DNA of 64,000 nt from Desulfuromusa sp. (GTDB lineage Bacteria; Desulfobacterota; Desulfuromonadia; Desulfuromonadales; Geopsychrobacteraceae): positions 76,461 through 140,460 of the forward strand of contig JADGEB010000002.1 of NCBI GenBank assembly GCA_016744595.1. Reading direction: 5' to 3'. Every line of letters starts with the position of its first letter. Within the stretch, counting starts at the first letter, position 1. The position numbers and the translations under genes are program-made. Positions 18,704 to 27,614 of this stretch are shown here, piece by piece. A model generated the notes under the pieces. It did not search any database. It was not told the DNA's origin and worked only from the letters and a program-made list of their open reading frames with translations.

Positions 18704-19549
18704 ATGTCTTTTCCCGTAATGGTTGCTGTTTTGTTTGCTGCGCTACTCCATGCTTCCTGGAATTTTCTGGTTAAAAGTACTACGGACAAACACCTCAGTA
18801 TGACGGCGGTGGTTATCGGCCATGCACCTTTTGCGCTGATCATACTGGTGATTATGCCCTTGCCCAGTCTTGATTCTCTTCCCTATTTGCTGACAGGCGC
18901 AATGTTGCATGTCGGCTACCAGCTGTTTCTGTTGGCTTCTTACCGCATCGGTGATCTGAGCCAAGTTTATCCTTTGGCTCGTGGGGTTGCACCCCTGATT
19001 GTTGCTGGAATATCGGTTCTGTTGTTGGAAGTTCCGTTTTCCTGGATTGAATTGTGTGCTATCGCTGTTATTGGTGCCGGGATTATGAGTCTCACTTTGG
19101 TACGCCGCAGTGATGGTCAGCGTAATGCTCGTGCTGCAATATTGGCAATTATCACCGGAACATTTATTGCCGCCTATTCGTTGGTTGATGGTCTGGGGGC
19201 ACGTGAAGCAGGAACAGCGCTCGGGTTTTACAGCTGGTTGTCTATCATTAATGTTATGGTTTTTGCGATTATCATGAATATTGTCAGGCCGGGAATTGTT
19301 CACAAAGTCGTGTGCCGTCACTGGCGACTTACCCTGATTGGTGGAACAGCATCATTTCTTGCCTACGGTATTGTCATCTGGGCTTTCACTCAAGCTCCCA
19401 TTGCATTGGTGACAGCAGTCCGTGAGACCAGTATTATTTTTGCTCTGCTGCTCGGAGTTTTTATCCTTAAAGAACGACTTGATTTGATCAAAGTCGTTGC
19501 CGCAATGTTGACTGTGCTGGGGATCGGCTTGTTACGATCACAGCGGTAA
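18704..19549 (+). CDS. DMT-superfamily (EamA) transporter
   Basis: 281 residues, about ten membrane spans in two EamA repeats (HASWNFLVKS at the first repeat start, QAPIALVTAVRETSIIFALLLGVFILKE at the end of the second). The ATG at 18704 has GGGAG upstream; an open frame to 18671 has no ribosome site. DMT proteins exchange or export amino acids, nucleosides or similar metabolites across the inner membrane. After arginase/ornithine aminotransferase it may export a pathway product (inference). A TATAAT occurs at 18676, but no matching -35 is clear. Confidence 0.85.
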   Translation: MSFPVMVAVLFAALLHASWNFLVKSTTDKHLSMTAVVIGHAPFALIILVIMPLPSLDSLPYLLTGAMLHVGYQLFLLASYRIGDLSQVYPLARGVAPLIVAGISVLLLEVPFSWIELCAIAVIGAGIMSLTLVRRSDGQRNARAAILAIITGTFIAAYSLVDGLGAREAGTALGFYSWLSIINVMVFAIIMNIVRPGIVHKVVCRHWRLTLIGGTASFLAYGIVIWAFTQAPIALVTAVRETSIIFALLLGVFILKERLDLIKVVAAMLTVLGIGLLRSQR

Positions 19550-19603
19550 AGCGGGATTCCAAAATGGTTTTGAGATTTTGAAATAGCCCGCCTTGCACTT
19601 TTA

Positions 19604-20905
19604 CTAATCGGGTGTTGCTTCACCTAGAAGTTCACTTAAGTGCAATACCGGCTGTGGCATCTCTGCTTGTCGTAACCCCCAAGCCAACTGCAGGTGGCAA
19701 CCTGGGTTTGCAGTTATTAGAACGTCCGCTTCAGTTTTTTTCACGTTATTCAACTTGCGATCCAGAATCTTCTGGCTCTCCTCGGTAAATTTTAAACTGA
19801 AGGTTGCTGCTGAGCCACAACACCAGCTCGATTCGTCCATTTCGCGCAATTCTATGCCGGGGATTGATTGAATTGCTTCACGCGGTTGTTTGGTAATTCC
19901 TTGAGCATGGCATAGATGACAGGGTTCGTGATAAGTCACGACCTTGTTGACCGGCTTCAGTCCTTCAGTACGAATACCAACTTCAACCAAAAATTCACTG
20001 ATATCTTTGATCTTGTGGCGAAAATGTTCGAGGCGATTGTGATCCTGTCGTTCTGCGAGGATCTCTTCGTACTCTTTTAAGGCAGAACCGCACCCAGCAC
20101 AGTCGGTAACAATAGCATCGACATCCAGTTTCATAAAAAGGTCAAGATTGTGGGTCGCCAAGGTTCGCGTTGTTTCTCGATCTCCTTCAGTCAGGTGGGG
20201 TGCTCCACAGCATTTCTGCTCTTTTGGAGTGATGACATCATAGCCTTGATGGTTCAGAACTCTGACTGTTTGGCGCGAGACTTCGGCATACATCAAGGTC
20301 ATGACGCAACCAAGAAAAAATGCAACGGTTCCACGTTTTTCTGTCGTCGCCGGACTGAATTGAGGAATTTGCTGGCGTAAAGGTTGATGCATTTCTGGTA
20401 TCATACCTTCAGCTTTATCGATCCACGCTGGAGCCAGCTTTAAGATCTTACTATTTCGCACCAGCCATTGGATGCCCAATTTCTGGTAGAGTCGTGCCGG
20501 CAGCATTGATGTTTCAAGTAGATCAGGGCTTGGTAGCATCTTTTGTAGGATGAAGTTGCGAAAAACGGACTGCCACTTTGGCAGAGGTTGCTGCTGGTGT
20601 GCTTGTGCACGACAAATTTCCATGACTTCACCGGCTTTGACACCTGATGGGCAAGCTGTCGTACAGGCGCGACAATCGAGGCAGAAATAGGCTTCCTCTT
20701 TCATGGCTTGATTGAATTCTAGTTTTCCTTCAGAAACGGCGCGTGCCAATGCCACTCGGCCTCGTGGACTCGATCTTTCTCGACCGGTTAAGGAAAACGT
20801 TGGGCAAGTCGGCAGGCAAAAACCACAGCGCATACACTGAAGGACATCTCCGTATTCAGGAGCATCCTCAGGGGTAAAGTTCCCTAGTTGTTTTGTGCCC
20901 GTCAT
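19604..20905 (-). CDS. glcF: Glycolate oxidase iron-sulfur subunit (GlcF-like)
   Basis: 433 residues. Two 4Fe-4S motifs, CMRCGFCLPTCP and CLDCRACTTACP, are followed by two CCG domains (KCCGAPHLTEGD and WCCGSAATFS) as in GlcF and heterodisulfide-reductase D-like subunits. It passes electrons from the FAD subunit GlcD toward quinone or another carrier. The ATG at 20905 is preferred: AGGAG precedes it and it begins one base after the glcD stop. Last gene of the TRAP/glcDF operon. The substrate of the pair could be D-lactate rather than glycolate. Confidence 0.9.
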   Translation of the reverse strand: MTGTKQLGNFTPEDAPEYGDVLQCMRCGFCLPTCPTFSLTGRERSSPRGRVALARAVSEGKLEFNQAMKEEAYFCLDCRACTTACPSGVKAGEVMEICRAQAHQQQPLPKWQSVFRNFILQKMLPSPDLLETSMLPARLYQKLGIQWLVRNSKILKLAPAWIDKAEGMIPEMHQPLRQQIPQFSPATTEKRGTVAFFLGCVMTLMYAEVSRQTVRVLNHQGYDVITPKEQKCCGAPHLTEGDRETTRTLATHNLDLFMKLDVDAIVTDCAGCGSALKEYEEILAERQDHNRLEHFRHKIKDISEFLVEVGIRTEGLKPVNKVVTYHEPCHLCHAQGITKQPREAIQSIPGIELREMDESSWCCGSAATFSLKFTEESQKILDRKLNNVKKTEADVLITANPGCHLQLAWGLRQAEMPQPVLHLSELLGEATPD

Positions 20906-20906
20906 C

Positions 20907-22301
20907 TCAAGACTCCTGCTTTGACTCAAATATTTTGCCTGGATTGAGGATGCCTTGAGGATCAAAGGAATTCTTGACCCGCCTCATAACAGCGACTCCG
21001 CCGGCACCGATTTGACGGGCAAGGTAGTCTTTTTTTGCGATGCCGATTCCATGTTCTCCCGATACTGTACCGCCCCATTCAAGCACCTGCTCGTAGAGTT
21101 CATCATAAAAGGCATGTGCTCGTCTCATTTCGTCCTTATCCCGTTCGTCACACAGAACCGTCGGGTGAAGGTTTCCATCCCCGGCGTGGCCAAAGGTTCC
21201 GACTCTTAGATGGTACTTCTCAGCAAGTTTTTCTATCAGGGTGAATGTTTCCGGGAGCAGTGAGCGGGGCACGGTTGCATCTTCCAGTAACGTTGTCGGG
21301 CAGACACGTGCGAGTGCGGATAACGCTGTTCGGCGTGCTTCAGCGAGGCTTACTGCCTCTTCAGCGTCTTTAGCAATGTGGATCTCAGCCGCCCCGACTT
21401 GCTCCAGAATTTTATTAACAGCAATCGCTTCTTCAGCAACGACAGCTGGATGACCATCAACTTCAATGAGTAGCAGCGCGGCCATTTCACGAGGCAAGCC
21501 GATACTGACGTAATCTTCAACGCAGTTTATTGTTGCCTTATCCATAATTTCCATGGTCGATGGAATGATTTTAGCTGCAATAATTTTGGAAACAGCCTCT
21601 CCCGCCGTACGGATATCATCAAAGTAGGTCAAAAATGTCTTTTTATCCTGTGGTGGTGGAATTAACTTGACCGTGATTTCGGTGATAATCCCCAAAGTTC
21701 CTTCTGACCCAACCAGCAGATCCTTAAACGCATATCCGGCGACATCTTTGACACTTTTACCGCCTGTCGAAAGTAAGCTACCATCTGGAAGGACACATTT
21801 GAGAGCCATGACATAGTCACGTGTGACACCATATTTCAGACCACGCAGTCCTCCGGCATCCTCCATGACATTTCCACCCATGGTTGAAATTTTTTGAGAG
21901 CCCGGGTCGGGTGGATAAAATAAACCTTTTTCTGCTACAGCATTAAAGAGATCCAAAGTCACGACCCCGGCTTGGCAGGTGGCAGTTAGATTTTCTTCGT
22001 CTATCTCCAAAATTTTGTTCAGTTTATTCAGGCAAATAACGATACCCCCTTGGATGGGGATACTTCCTCCCGACAAACCGGTTCCACTACCACGTGGGGT
22101 GATTGCTATCCCTTCATCACGCGCAATGATCATGATATCGCGAACCTGCTCGCTGCTAACCGGATAGACAACAATGTCAGGCATTGCGTGTAAGCCGGGT
22201 GTCGAGTCATAACCAAGTACAAGTAGGTCTTCCTGTTCTGTTATGACGTTTTCTTTTGTTAATAACTGAACCAGTTTTGCGGTGATGTGCTCGGAAATCA
22301 T
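20907..22301 (-). CDS. glcD: FAD-linked 2-hydroxyacid oxidase subunit (GlcD-like)
   Basis: 464 residues. The PCMH-type FAD-binding domain has ITPRGSGTGLSGGSIPIQGGI and a GLRGLKYGVTRDYV segment; the C-terminal FAD-oxidase domain has VGTFGHAGDGNLHPT and the closing GTVSGEHGIGIAKKDYL. This is the GlcD/D-lactate dehydrogenase family, oxidising glycolate or D-lactate to the 2-oxo acid. It works with the iron-sulfur subunit encoded immediately downstream. The TRAP transporter upstream probably brings in the substrate. Sequence alone does not separate glycolate from D-lactate; the operator shared with lut genes favours lactate. Confidence 0.9.
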   Translation of the reverse strand: MISEHITAKLVQLLTKENVITEQEDLLVLGYDSTPGLHAMPDIVVYPVSSEQVRDIMIIARDEGIAITPRGSGTGLSGGSIPIQGGIVICLNKLNKILEIDEENLTATCQAGVVTLDLFNAVAEKGLFYPPDPGSQKISTMGGNVMEDAGGLRGLKYGVTRDYVMALKCVLPDGSLLSTGGKSVKDVAGYAFKDLLVGSEGTLGIITEITVKLIPPPQDKKTFLTYFDDIRTAGEAVSKIIAAKIIPSTMEIMDKATINCVEDYVSIGLPREMAALLLIEVDGHPAVVAEEAIAVNKILEQVGAAEIHIAKDAEEAVSLAEARRTALSALARVCPTTLLEDATVPRSLLPETFTLIEKLAEKYHLRVGTFGHAGDGNLHPTVLCDERDKDEMRRAHAFYDELYEQVLEWGGTVSGEHGIGIAKKDYLARQIGAGGVAVMRRVKNSFDPQGILNPGKIFESKQES

Positions 22302-22351
22302 ATTTGCCTTCTTATGTAATAGCCCTATTTTGGCTGGAACTTATTTGAACT

Positions 22352-22861
22352 CTAAAAACCTTCTTCGTGAAATCCTTCCGGAATACGCACGACCATGACG
22401 GGTGTCGTGGTGCTATGTAGCACCTTGTTGGTTGTTGTCCCCAAAATCGCATCCCCAAGGGCTGTGTGCCGGTGTGAACCCATGATGATCAGATCCGGAT
22501 TGATTTCCTTAGCGACTTTTAGTACGGCCTGCGCTGCTAAACCATCTTCGATGCGAATATCAACGAGTCGTTGTATGCACTGTTGATCATTATTGCATTC
22601 TTTTTCACAGAGTTGACTGATCCGCTTCTGTAGCTTCTCCTTGGAACTTTGATGCGCTTCATCATGAATGCTTTCCCGTTGCTCTGCTGGGATGTATGGC
22701 GCGACAAGGTTCTGGGCAAACTCAGATAATGTCTCTATGGCTGAGACGGCGATGATCTGGGCGTCATGTTGTTTAGCCATTGTCAGGGCATAGCGGAAAA
22801 CATGTGGAGCACCTGCACCCATACCGGTTGCGTAGAGAATTGTCTTAATTTTTGGAAGCAT
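22352..22861 (-). CDS. Universal stress protein (UspA family)
   Basis: 169 residues, one Usp domain: IKTILYATGMGAGAPHVFRYALTMAKQH at the start and the ATP-binding signature ending MGSHRHTALGDAILGTTTNKVLHSTTTPVMVVR. AAAGGAAAT gives the ribosome site. It lies inside the TRAP operon, directly after the large permease, like teaD of the Halomonas ectoine TRAP system, where the Usp protein modulates transport. A regulatory role in this uptake system is therefore plausible (established analogy plus inference). Confidence 0.92.
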   Translation of the reverse strand: MLPKIKTILYATGMGAGAPHVFRYALTMAKQHDAQIIAVSAIETLSEFAQNLVAPYIPAEQRESIHDEAHQSSKEKLQKRISQLCEKECNNDQQCIQRLVDIRIEDGLAAQAVLKVAKEINPDLIIMGSHRHTALGDAILGTTTNKVLHSTTTPVMVVRIPEGFHEEGF

Positions 22862-22883
22862 ATTCTATTTCCTTTCTGGATAC

Positions 22884-24224
22884 TTAACGACCAAAGAATA
22901 CATCTGGCAGATAGGTGATAATCTGTGGAAAGAATATCATCGATGCCAAAGCAATAATCTGTATCATAACAAAAGGAATAATCCCGCGATAGACATCGCC
23001 CATGCTATATTCTGGAGGTGCAACCCCTTTAAAGTAGAAGAGGGAATAGCCGAAAGGTGGTGTCAGGAAAGATGTTTGCAGGTTGATGCAAACCATCATG
23101 GCAAACCAGAGGGGATTAAATTCCAAGTCCATGGCGATCGGGGTGAAAATCGGCACCACCACCAGCAGAATTGCTGCCCAGTCGATGAACATGCCCATGA
23201 AGAAGACAACTGCCATCATAATTGCAAACACGAAATAACGGTTGACGTCCATGCCTAGCAGGACGTCTGCAACGACATCACCACCACCCATGCTCAGGAA
23301 GACAACTGAAAAGAACTTGCCGCCGATAAACAGAGCCATAATCATGGCAGTTGTGCGTGCGGTCGATATGCTCGCTTGGGTGATGACCTCCCAGTTGAGT
23401 TTGCGATTTACGAGGGCAAGGAACAGGGCGCCAATGCAACCCAGCGCTGCTGCTTCTGTCGGTGTTGCAACACCCGCCAGAATTGTCCCCATGACAGTGA
23501 GGATCAAACCAAAAGGGGGTACAAAATTTTTCATCGTCATGGTGATTTTTTCCATGGCGGTTGCGGTGCGATCTTCCGTAGGAATTGGTGGGCCAAGTTT
23601 CGGGTTCAGATAGCAGCGCACGCCAACATAGAGCAAGTACATGCCGGATAGCAGCAGGCCGGGCAGAATGGCGGCAGCAAACAGGTTGCCGACTGAGGTC
23701 TCTTTTTGTCCGGTCAGGCCGCCGTAGACAACCAGCATGATCGATGGCGGAATCAGGATACCGAGGGTTCCCGATGAGCAGATGATCCCTGCTGAGAGGG
23801 CTTTATCGTACCCTCTGCGTAGCAAAGCAGGCCCAGCCATCAGTCCCATGGCGACTACAGAAGCTCCGACGATGCCGGTGGTTGCAGCAAATACTGTGGA
23901 TACAACGATGACTGCCATTCCCAGACCTCCGCGGAGACCGCCCAAGACACTGTAAAGTGCGTCGAACAGACCTTCGGAGACCTTGGATCGATCAAGAATC
24001 TGGGCCATGAAGATAAATAGTGGCACCGCGACCAAGGTGTAATTAAGGAAGATCCCCCAAGCATTGTTGGCAAATAGCCCAAGCAATCCGGCAAAATTAA
24101 AGCCGTTGTCAATGAGTCCGAACAGCGTTGCAACTGCTGCCAAGGTGACTGCAAGTGGATGCCCCATGGCAATGGAAGCCATCAGGGTCACGAACATGAG
24201 TATGGTTAAAACTTCTACGCTCAT
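22884..24224 (-). CDS. dctM: TRAP transporter large permease (DctM)
   Basis: 446 residues, about 12-13 membrane spans, the ion-coupled channel of a TRAP transporter. Typical motifs: GHPLAVTLAAVA, ATTGIVGASVVAMG, ICSSGTLGILIPPSIMLVVYG, GVATPTEAAALG and FLTPPFGYSLFYFKG. Acts with DctQ and the periplasmic DctP encoded upstream. GGAG lies 12 bases before the ATG. Confidence 0.95.
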   Translation of the reverse strand: MSVEVLTILMFVTLMASIAMGHPLAVTLAAVATLFGLIDNGFNFAGLLGLFANNAWGIFLNYTLVAVPLFIFMAQILDRSKVSEGLFDALYSVLGGLRGGLGMAVIVVSTVFAATTGIVGASVVAMGLMAGPALLRRGYDKALSAGIICSSGTLGILIPPSIMLVVYGGLTGQKETSVGNLFAAAILPGLLLSGMYLLYVGVRCYLNPKLGPPIPTEDRTATAMEKITMTMKNFVPPFGLILTVMGTILAGVATPTEAAALGCIGALFLALVNRKLNWEVITQASISTARTTAMIMALFIGGKFFSVVFLSMGGGDVVADVLLGMDVNRYFVFAIMMAVVFFMGMFIDWAAILLVVVPIFTPIAMDLEFNPLWFAMMVCINLQTSFLTPPFGYSLFYFKGVAPPEYSMGDVYRGIIPFVMIQIIALASMIFFPQIITYLPDVFFGR

Positions 24225-24254
24225 TGGTATCTTTTCTCCAGGATCAAGCCGGTT

Positions 24255-24752
24255 TTATGGGGTCTCTTTGAGGGCACTGATGTCTCGTATCAATTTGGCA
24301 AGCCCTTGCAGGAAGAAGAGGATAAAGCCGATCGCCATGAGCGACTTAAACGGATAGATCGCCGGAGCCCATGAGCTCGAAGCGTGTTCCCACTGTTGCC
24401 AGGAATTTACCGCCATAACGCAAACATGGTAGGTCAGCATGCCGATTGACGGAATAAACAACACTGCGTTAGTGACGATACGCAGGATCAGTCGGGGTCT
24501 GGCCGGAAGTCGGGCTTCGAGAACATCGATGGCAACGTGGGTGTTGTGTTTGTGGGCGTATGCCAGCGCAAAGCTGAAATGAACACCGTAGAGGAAAACG
24601 GTCAGTTCAAAGGCCCAGGATGTTGGTGTGTTGAATCCATAGCGCATGAGCACCTCCCAGACGACCACGACTATTAGTGGCAGGATCAGGTAGGAGGAAT
24701 AAAATCCAAATTTTTCATTGAAGGCGTCGATCGCTCCAGCAATTTTGTCCAT
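24255..24752 (-). CDS. dctQ: TRAP transporter small permease (DctQ)
   Basis: 165 residues with four predicted membrane spans (LILPLIVVVVWEVLMRYGFN for the first, YLYGV-like WAFELTVFLYGVHFSFALAYAHK for the second). Partner of DctM. AGAGG precedes the ATG. Separated from dctP by 81 bases that contain a 12-bp stem hairpin. Confidence 0.93.
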   Translation of the reverse strand: MDKIAGAIDAFNEKFGFYSSYLILPLIVVVVWEVLMRYGFNTPTSWAFELTVFLYGVHFSFALAYAHKHNTHVAIDVLEARLPARPRLILRIVTNAVLFIPSIGMLTYHVCVMAVNSWQQWEHASSSWAPAIYPFKSLMAIGFILFFLQGLAKLIRDISALKETP

Positions 24753-24797
24753 AGAAACCTCTTAAGCAGCAGCTGTTTGCTTTCGGGTGCGGGTTTG

Positions 24798-24829
24798 AAA
24801 GATGTGGGGCCCATGGACCCCACATCTTT
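24798..24829 (-). terminator. Intercistronic hairpin between dctP and dctQ
   Basis: Arms AAAGATGTGGGG and CCCCACATCTTT, 12 bp, around an 8-base loop, just after the dctP stop. On the minus strand only three T residues follow, so it is more likely a partial terminator or 3' mRNA stabiliser that lets the binding protein outnumber the permease. On the plus strand a longer T run follows, but no plus-strand gene lies upstream. Confidence 0.65.
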
Positions 24830-24833
24830 TTTC

Positions 24834-25991
24834 TTATTGCTTGTGCTTACCGTTGACAAACTGCTCAGAGGGCCATGGTGCAATACCGCCACGCTCTTCA
24901 CGCCAATCAGCAAAGTCAGCTTTGAATTGGTCCTGAGAGTCCAGAACTGTTTTGACATCAGGGTATTTTGTTTTTAACTCTTCAAGATATGTATGAGAAG
25001 CTGTTGCAAATTCAGTGATAGCCTTTTCATCCATGCGGACAAATTCAACCTTTTCTTTGAACATTTTTACCGCCTGAGCATTAAGATTTTCTGCCCATGC
25101 TGTTGACCAGAGTTGAGTTTCCTTGGCTGCAATGTCGACAATCCACTTCAGGTCAGCAGGCAATTTTTTGTAGGAATCCTGATTGATAAAGAAGGCACTC
25201 TGGCAAGAGGGCTGATGAACTCCAGGCTGGATAACGTATTTGGTGATATCATCAAAGCCCATTGGGTAGTTGATTGCAGGAGTGCTGAATTCAGCCGCAT
25301 CGATAACGCCACGCTCCAGTGCAAGATAAACTTCGCCGCCAGGAAGAGGTGTTACGCTGGCACCGATGTTGGTTAGAATGTCCATATACCAACCTGCTGT
25401 TCTGACTCGCATGCCTTTGAAATCTTCCATAGTGGAAGCTTTTTTGTTGGAGAAGAGACCAAGTTCCTGGCCGACGTTACCGCCAGGTAAAGCAAACAGG
25501 TTGTAGCGGCCATACAATTCCTGCATCATCTCCAGACCACCACGTTCATATAGCCAGATATTGTAGCCTTCAGCATCCAGCCCCATTGGGACGGAAGCAA
25601 AAGCGACGAACGCTTCATTCTTGCCTTTCCAGTAGCCTGGCCAGTCGTGACCTATATCTGCCTGTCCTTTGCTGACGGCATCAAAGCTTTCCATGGCTCC
25701 GACGAGTTCTCCAGCAGAAAACAGTTTGATGTCAAGACGACCACCTGATGCAAGCTTTACCGAGTCGGCAAAATGCTGAGCAACATCGTAAAACAATAGC
25801 CCTTTGGACCACGGCATAACCATTTTCCATCGAAATTTATCCGTGGAAGGCTTGATGGTCCGCAGTTCTTTTTTTATCTCGGCACGACGGTCATCAGCAC
25901 CAAATTTTTCACGTTTCGCAGCAAAGGCGTTGGGTGCCAGTGCTAGAGTTAGGATCAGAGCCAGACCGATGAACAGTTTTAGTTTTCTCAT
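24834..25991 (-). CDS. dctP: TRAP transporter periplasmic substrate-binding protein (DctP, 2-oxo/2-hydroxy acid type)
   Basis: 385 residues with signal peptide (LFIGLALILTLALAPNAFAAK). The region PGGEVYLALERGVIDAAEFSTPAINYPMGF belongs to the subclass that includes TakP and the Thermus lactate-binding protein TTHA0766; MRVRTAGWYMDILTNIGAS carries the conserved Arg that binds the carboxylate. It therefore probably binds lactate, pyruvate or a related acid. AGGAGG ribosome site. First gene of dctPQM-usp-glcD-glcF, with a promoter and a FadR-type operator upstream. Confidence 0.92.
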   Translation of the reverse strand: MRKLKLFIGLALILTLALAPNAFAAKREKFGADDRRAEIKKELRTIKPSTDKFRWKMVMPWSKGLLFYDVAQHFADSVKLASGGRLDIKLFSAGELVGAMESFDAVSKGQADIGHDWPGYWKGKNEAFVAFASVPMGLDAEGYNIWLYERGGLEMMQELYGRYNLFALPGGNVGQELGLFSNKKASTMEDFKGMRVRTAGWYMDILTNIGASVTPLPGGEVYLALERGVIDAAEFSTPAINYPMGFDDITKYVIQPGVHQPSCQSAFFINQDSYKKLPADLKWIVDIAAKETQLWSTAWAENLNAQAVKMFKEKVEFVRMDEKAITEFATASHTYLEELKTKYPDVKTVLDSQDQFKADFADWREERGGIAPWPSEQFVNGKHKQ

Positions 25992-26086
25992 TCTTTCCTC
26001 CTTGGTCAGTGTTGGGTCGTATGGTTGGTGGAAGATCCACCAGAATTAACATGGTATTATATTTGTATGTCCACTTGTTTATTTAA

Positions 26087-26099
26087 ATGGTAAGACCAT
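26087..26099 (-). promoter_or_regulatory. FadR-type GntR operator ATGGT-AAG-ACCAT at the dctP promoter
   Basis: The palindrome fits TGGTNNNACCA, the general recognition pattern of FadR-subfamily GntR regulators (FadR, PdhR, LldR). It sits about +3 to +15 of the promoter below, a repressor position. The same core TGGTAAGACCA occurs at the lut promoter (31252-31262). Confidence 0.6.
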
Positions 26100-26108
26100 T
26101 GTTTTGGT

Positions 26109-26137
26109 ATGCTAGTTTTATGGTTTATCCATGTCAA
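26109..26137 (-). promoter_or_regulatory. Sigma-70 promoter of the dctPQM-usp-glcDF operon
   Basis: On the minus strand TTGACA (26137-26132), 17-base spacer, TAGCAT (26114-26109). The start point should be near 26102, giving a leader of about 110 bases that also contains a TGGTGG/CCACCA hairpin (26026-26042). Confidence 0.6.
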
Positions 26138-26235
26138 GAAAATAAAACATTGTTACCTGTCAGCATTTTATTGAAATGAATTCTGGAGAATAAACCTCCT
26201 GTATTCACCGATGTTTTTTGTGGAGCAGGTCAATA

Positions 26236-27546
26236 TTATTTTTCTCTTATGCTTTTTAGTTTACGGGCGGTGCTGGCTTGACTGATATCGAGTACCGCAG
26301 CAATTCTTCTTGTCGTCCGGTATTGTTCCTGAGCTTGTAGTAGGATTTCTTTCTCTCGCTCAGCAAGCATCTCTTTTAACCCGAGACCGCTGGGAATAGT
26401 GTTTTCCATTCCAGGAATCTGTACTTTTTCCCAACTGATGAAATCTCCTGGTGTGGTGACGATGCTACGCTCAACAACATTTTCAAGTTCGCGGATATTG
26501 CCTTTCCATGGCATGCTCACCATTTGGTTAATCAAATTTTCAGAGAATTTTTTGTAGCTGTTGTATTTGTGATTGTATTTATCAGTAAAGTGTTGAATCA
26601 GTGTTGGAATATCTTCTTTGCGTTCCCGAAGAGCGGGGAGAGGTATTGGAACGACATTCAGGCGGTAATAGAGGTCTTCACGAAATTGCCCCTCACTGAC
26701 AAGCTTGATTAGGTCCTTGTTGGTTGCGGCAATCAGACGAATATCGGTTTGTTGAGCTTCTCTCCCACCGACTCGATAAAATTCTTTTTCTTGAATGACC
26801 CCGAGAAGTTTAGATTGCAAGTGCAAAGGGAGTTCGGAGATTTCATCGAGAAAAACTGTGCCGCCCTTGGCTGTTTCTAGTAAGCCAGCTTTGCCTCTAT
26901 TGTCAGCACCGGTAAATGCTCCCCCTTCATAACCGAAAAGTTCTGCTTCTATTAATGATTCTGGAATTGCAGCACAATTGATTTTCATCAGAACGTTATG
27001 TTTGCGTTCGCTGGAGCGATGAATCGTTTTGGCGAGCAGGCTTTTCCCAACCCCAGATTCACCTGTGAGTAATATGGTTGAATCTGTTTCTGCCACCCGC
27101 AAAGCCAGATCAATGACCGATGACATCTTTTCGCTGCAGGTCACTAGATCGTCCTCACTTAAGAGATGACTTCTTGCCGTGTCAGCATCAATTTGTTGGT
27201 TGTAGTGGACGACTGTAAGATCCCATATGGTATTAATGATATATTCAATTTCGCCCTGGGGATTAAAGATAGGTCTGCCCTTGACCAGAAGTTTTCGGTT
27301 GGTGCTGGTGGAGTAGGTTGCTGTAACCGGACATTTGCGTTCCAGAACCAAAAGGCTGGCCGACCCGGAGAAATAATTATCTTTACCGACTAAGTCGTAA
27401 AGGCTTTTCCCTGCCAGCTCTTTATTACTAAATCCCGACATTTCTTCAAAGGTTTTGTTGACACCGATAGTTATCCCTTTGCCATCAACGACATAGATGC
27501 CGTTGTAGAGGTTGTCAAAGACGATTTCCAGAAGTTTTTTATCCAT
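26236..27546 (-). CDS. PAS-domain sigma-54 dependent activator (ketone-body operon regulator)
   Basis: 436 residues from ATG at 27546. A PAS domain (about 1-110, IVFDNLYNGIYVVDGKGITIGVNKTFEEMSGF) precedes an AAA+ domain with Walker A GESGVGKS, GAFTGA in FGYEGGAFTGAD and Walker B VFLDEISELP; a Fis-type helix-turn-helix ends the protein (YRTTRRIAAVLDISQASTARKLKSIR). There is no receiver domain, so the PAS domain probably senses a small molecule. It is the last gene after thiolase, CoA transferase and 3-hydroxybutyrate dehydrogenase; a -24/-12 promoter in front of that operon makes it the likely activator (inference). Confidence 0.93.
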   Translation of the reverse strand: MDKKLLEIVFDNLYNGIYVVDGKGITIGVNKTFEEMSGFSNKELAGKSLYDLVGKDNYFSGSASLLVLERKCPVTATYSTSTNRKLLVKGRPIFNPQGEIEYIINTIWDLTVVHYNQQIDADTARSHLLSEDDLVTCSEKMSSVIDLALRVAETDSTILLTGESGVGKSLLAKTIHRSSERKHNVLMKINCAAIPESLIEAELFGYEGGAFTGADNRGKAGLLETAKGGTVFLDEISELPLHLQSKLLGVIQEKEFYRVGGREAQQTDIRLIAATNKDLIKLVSEGQFREDLYYRLNVVPIPLPALRERKEDIPTLIQHFTDKYNHKYNSYKKFSENLINQMVSMPWKGNIRELENVVERSIVTTPGDFISWEKVQIPGMENTIPSGLGLKEMLAEREKEILLQAQEQYRTTRRIAAVLDISQASTARKLKSIREK

Positions 27547-27614
27547 AATATCCACACATTTGTTGTTCCATCGCTCCTTTGGTTTCAGCGGGAGCAACGA
27601 AGCTGTGAGTGATC

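Noticed and set aside
23242-23613. Long plus-strand frames opposite dctM and other minus-strand genes
   Set aside because: Codon-position shadows of strongly biased genes; no ribosome sites or domain matches.
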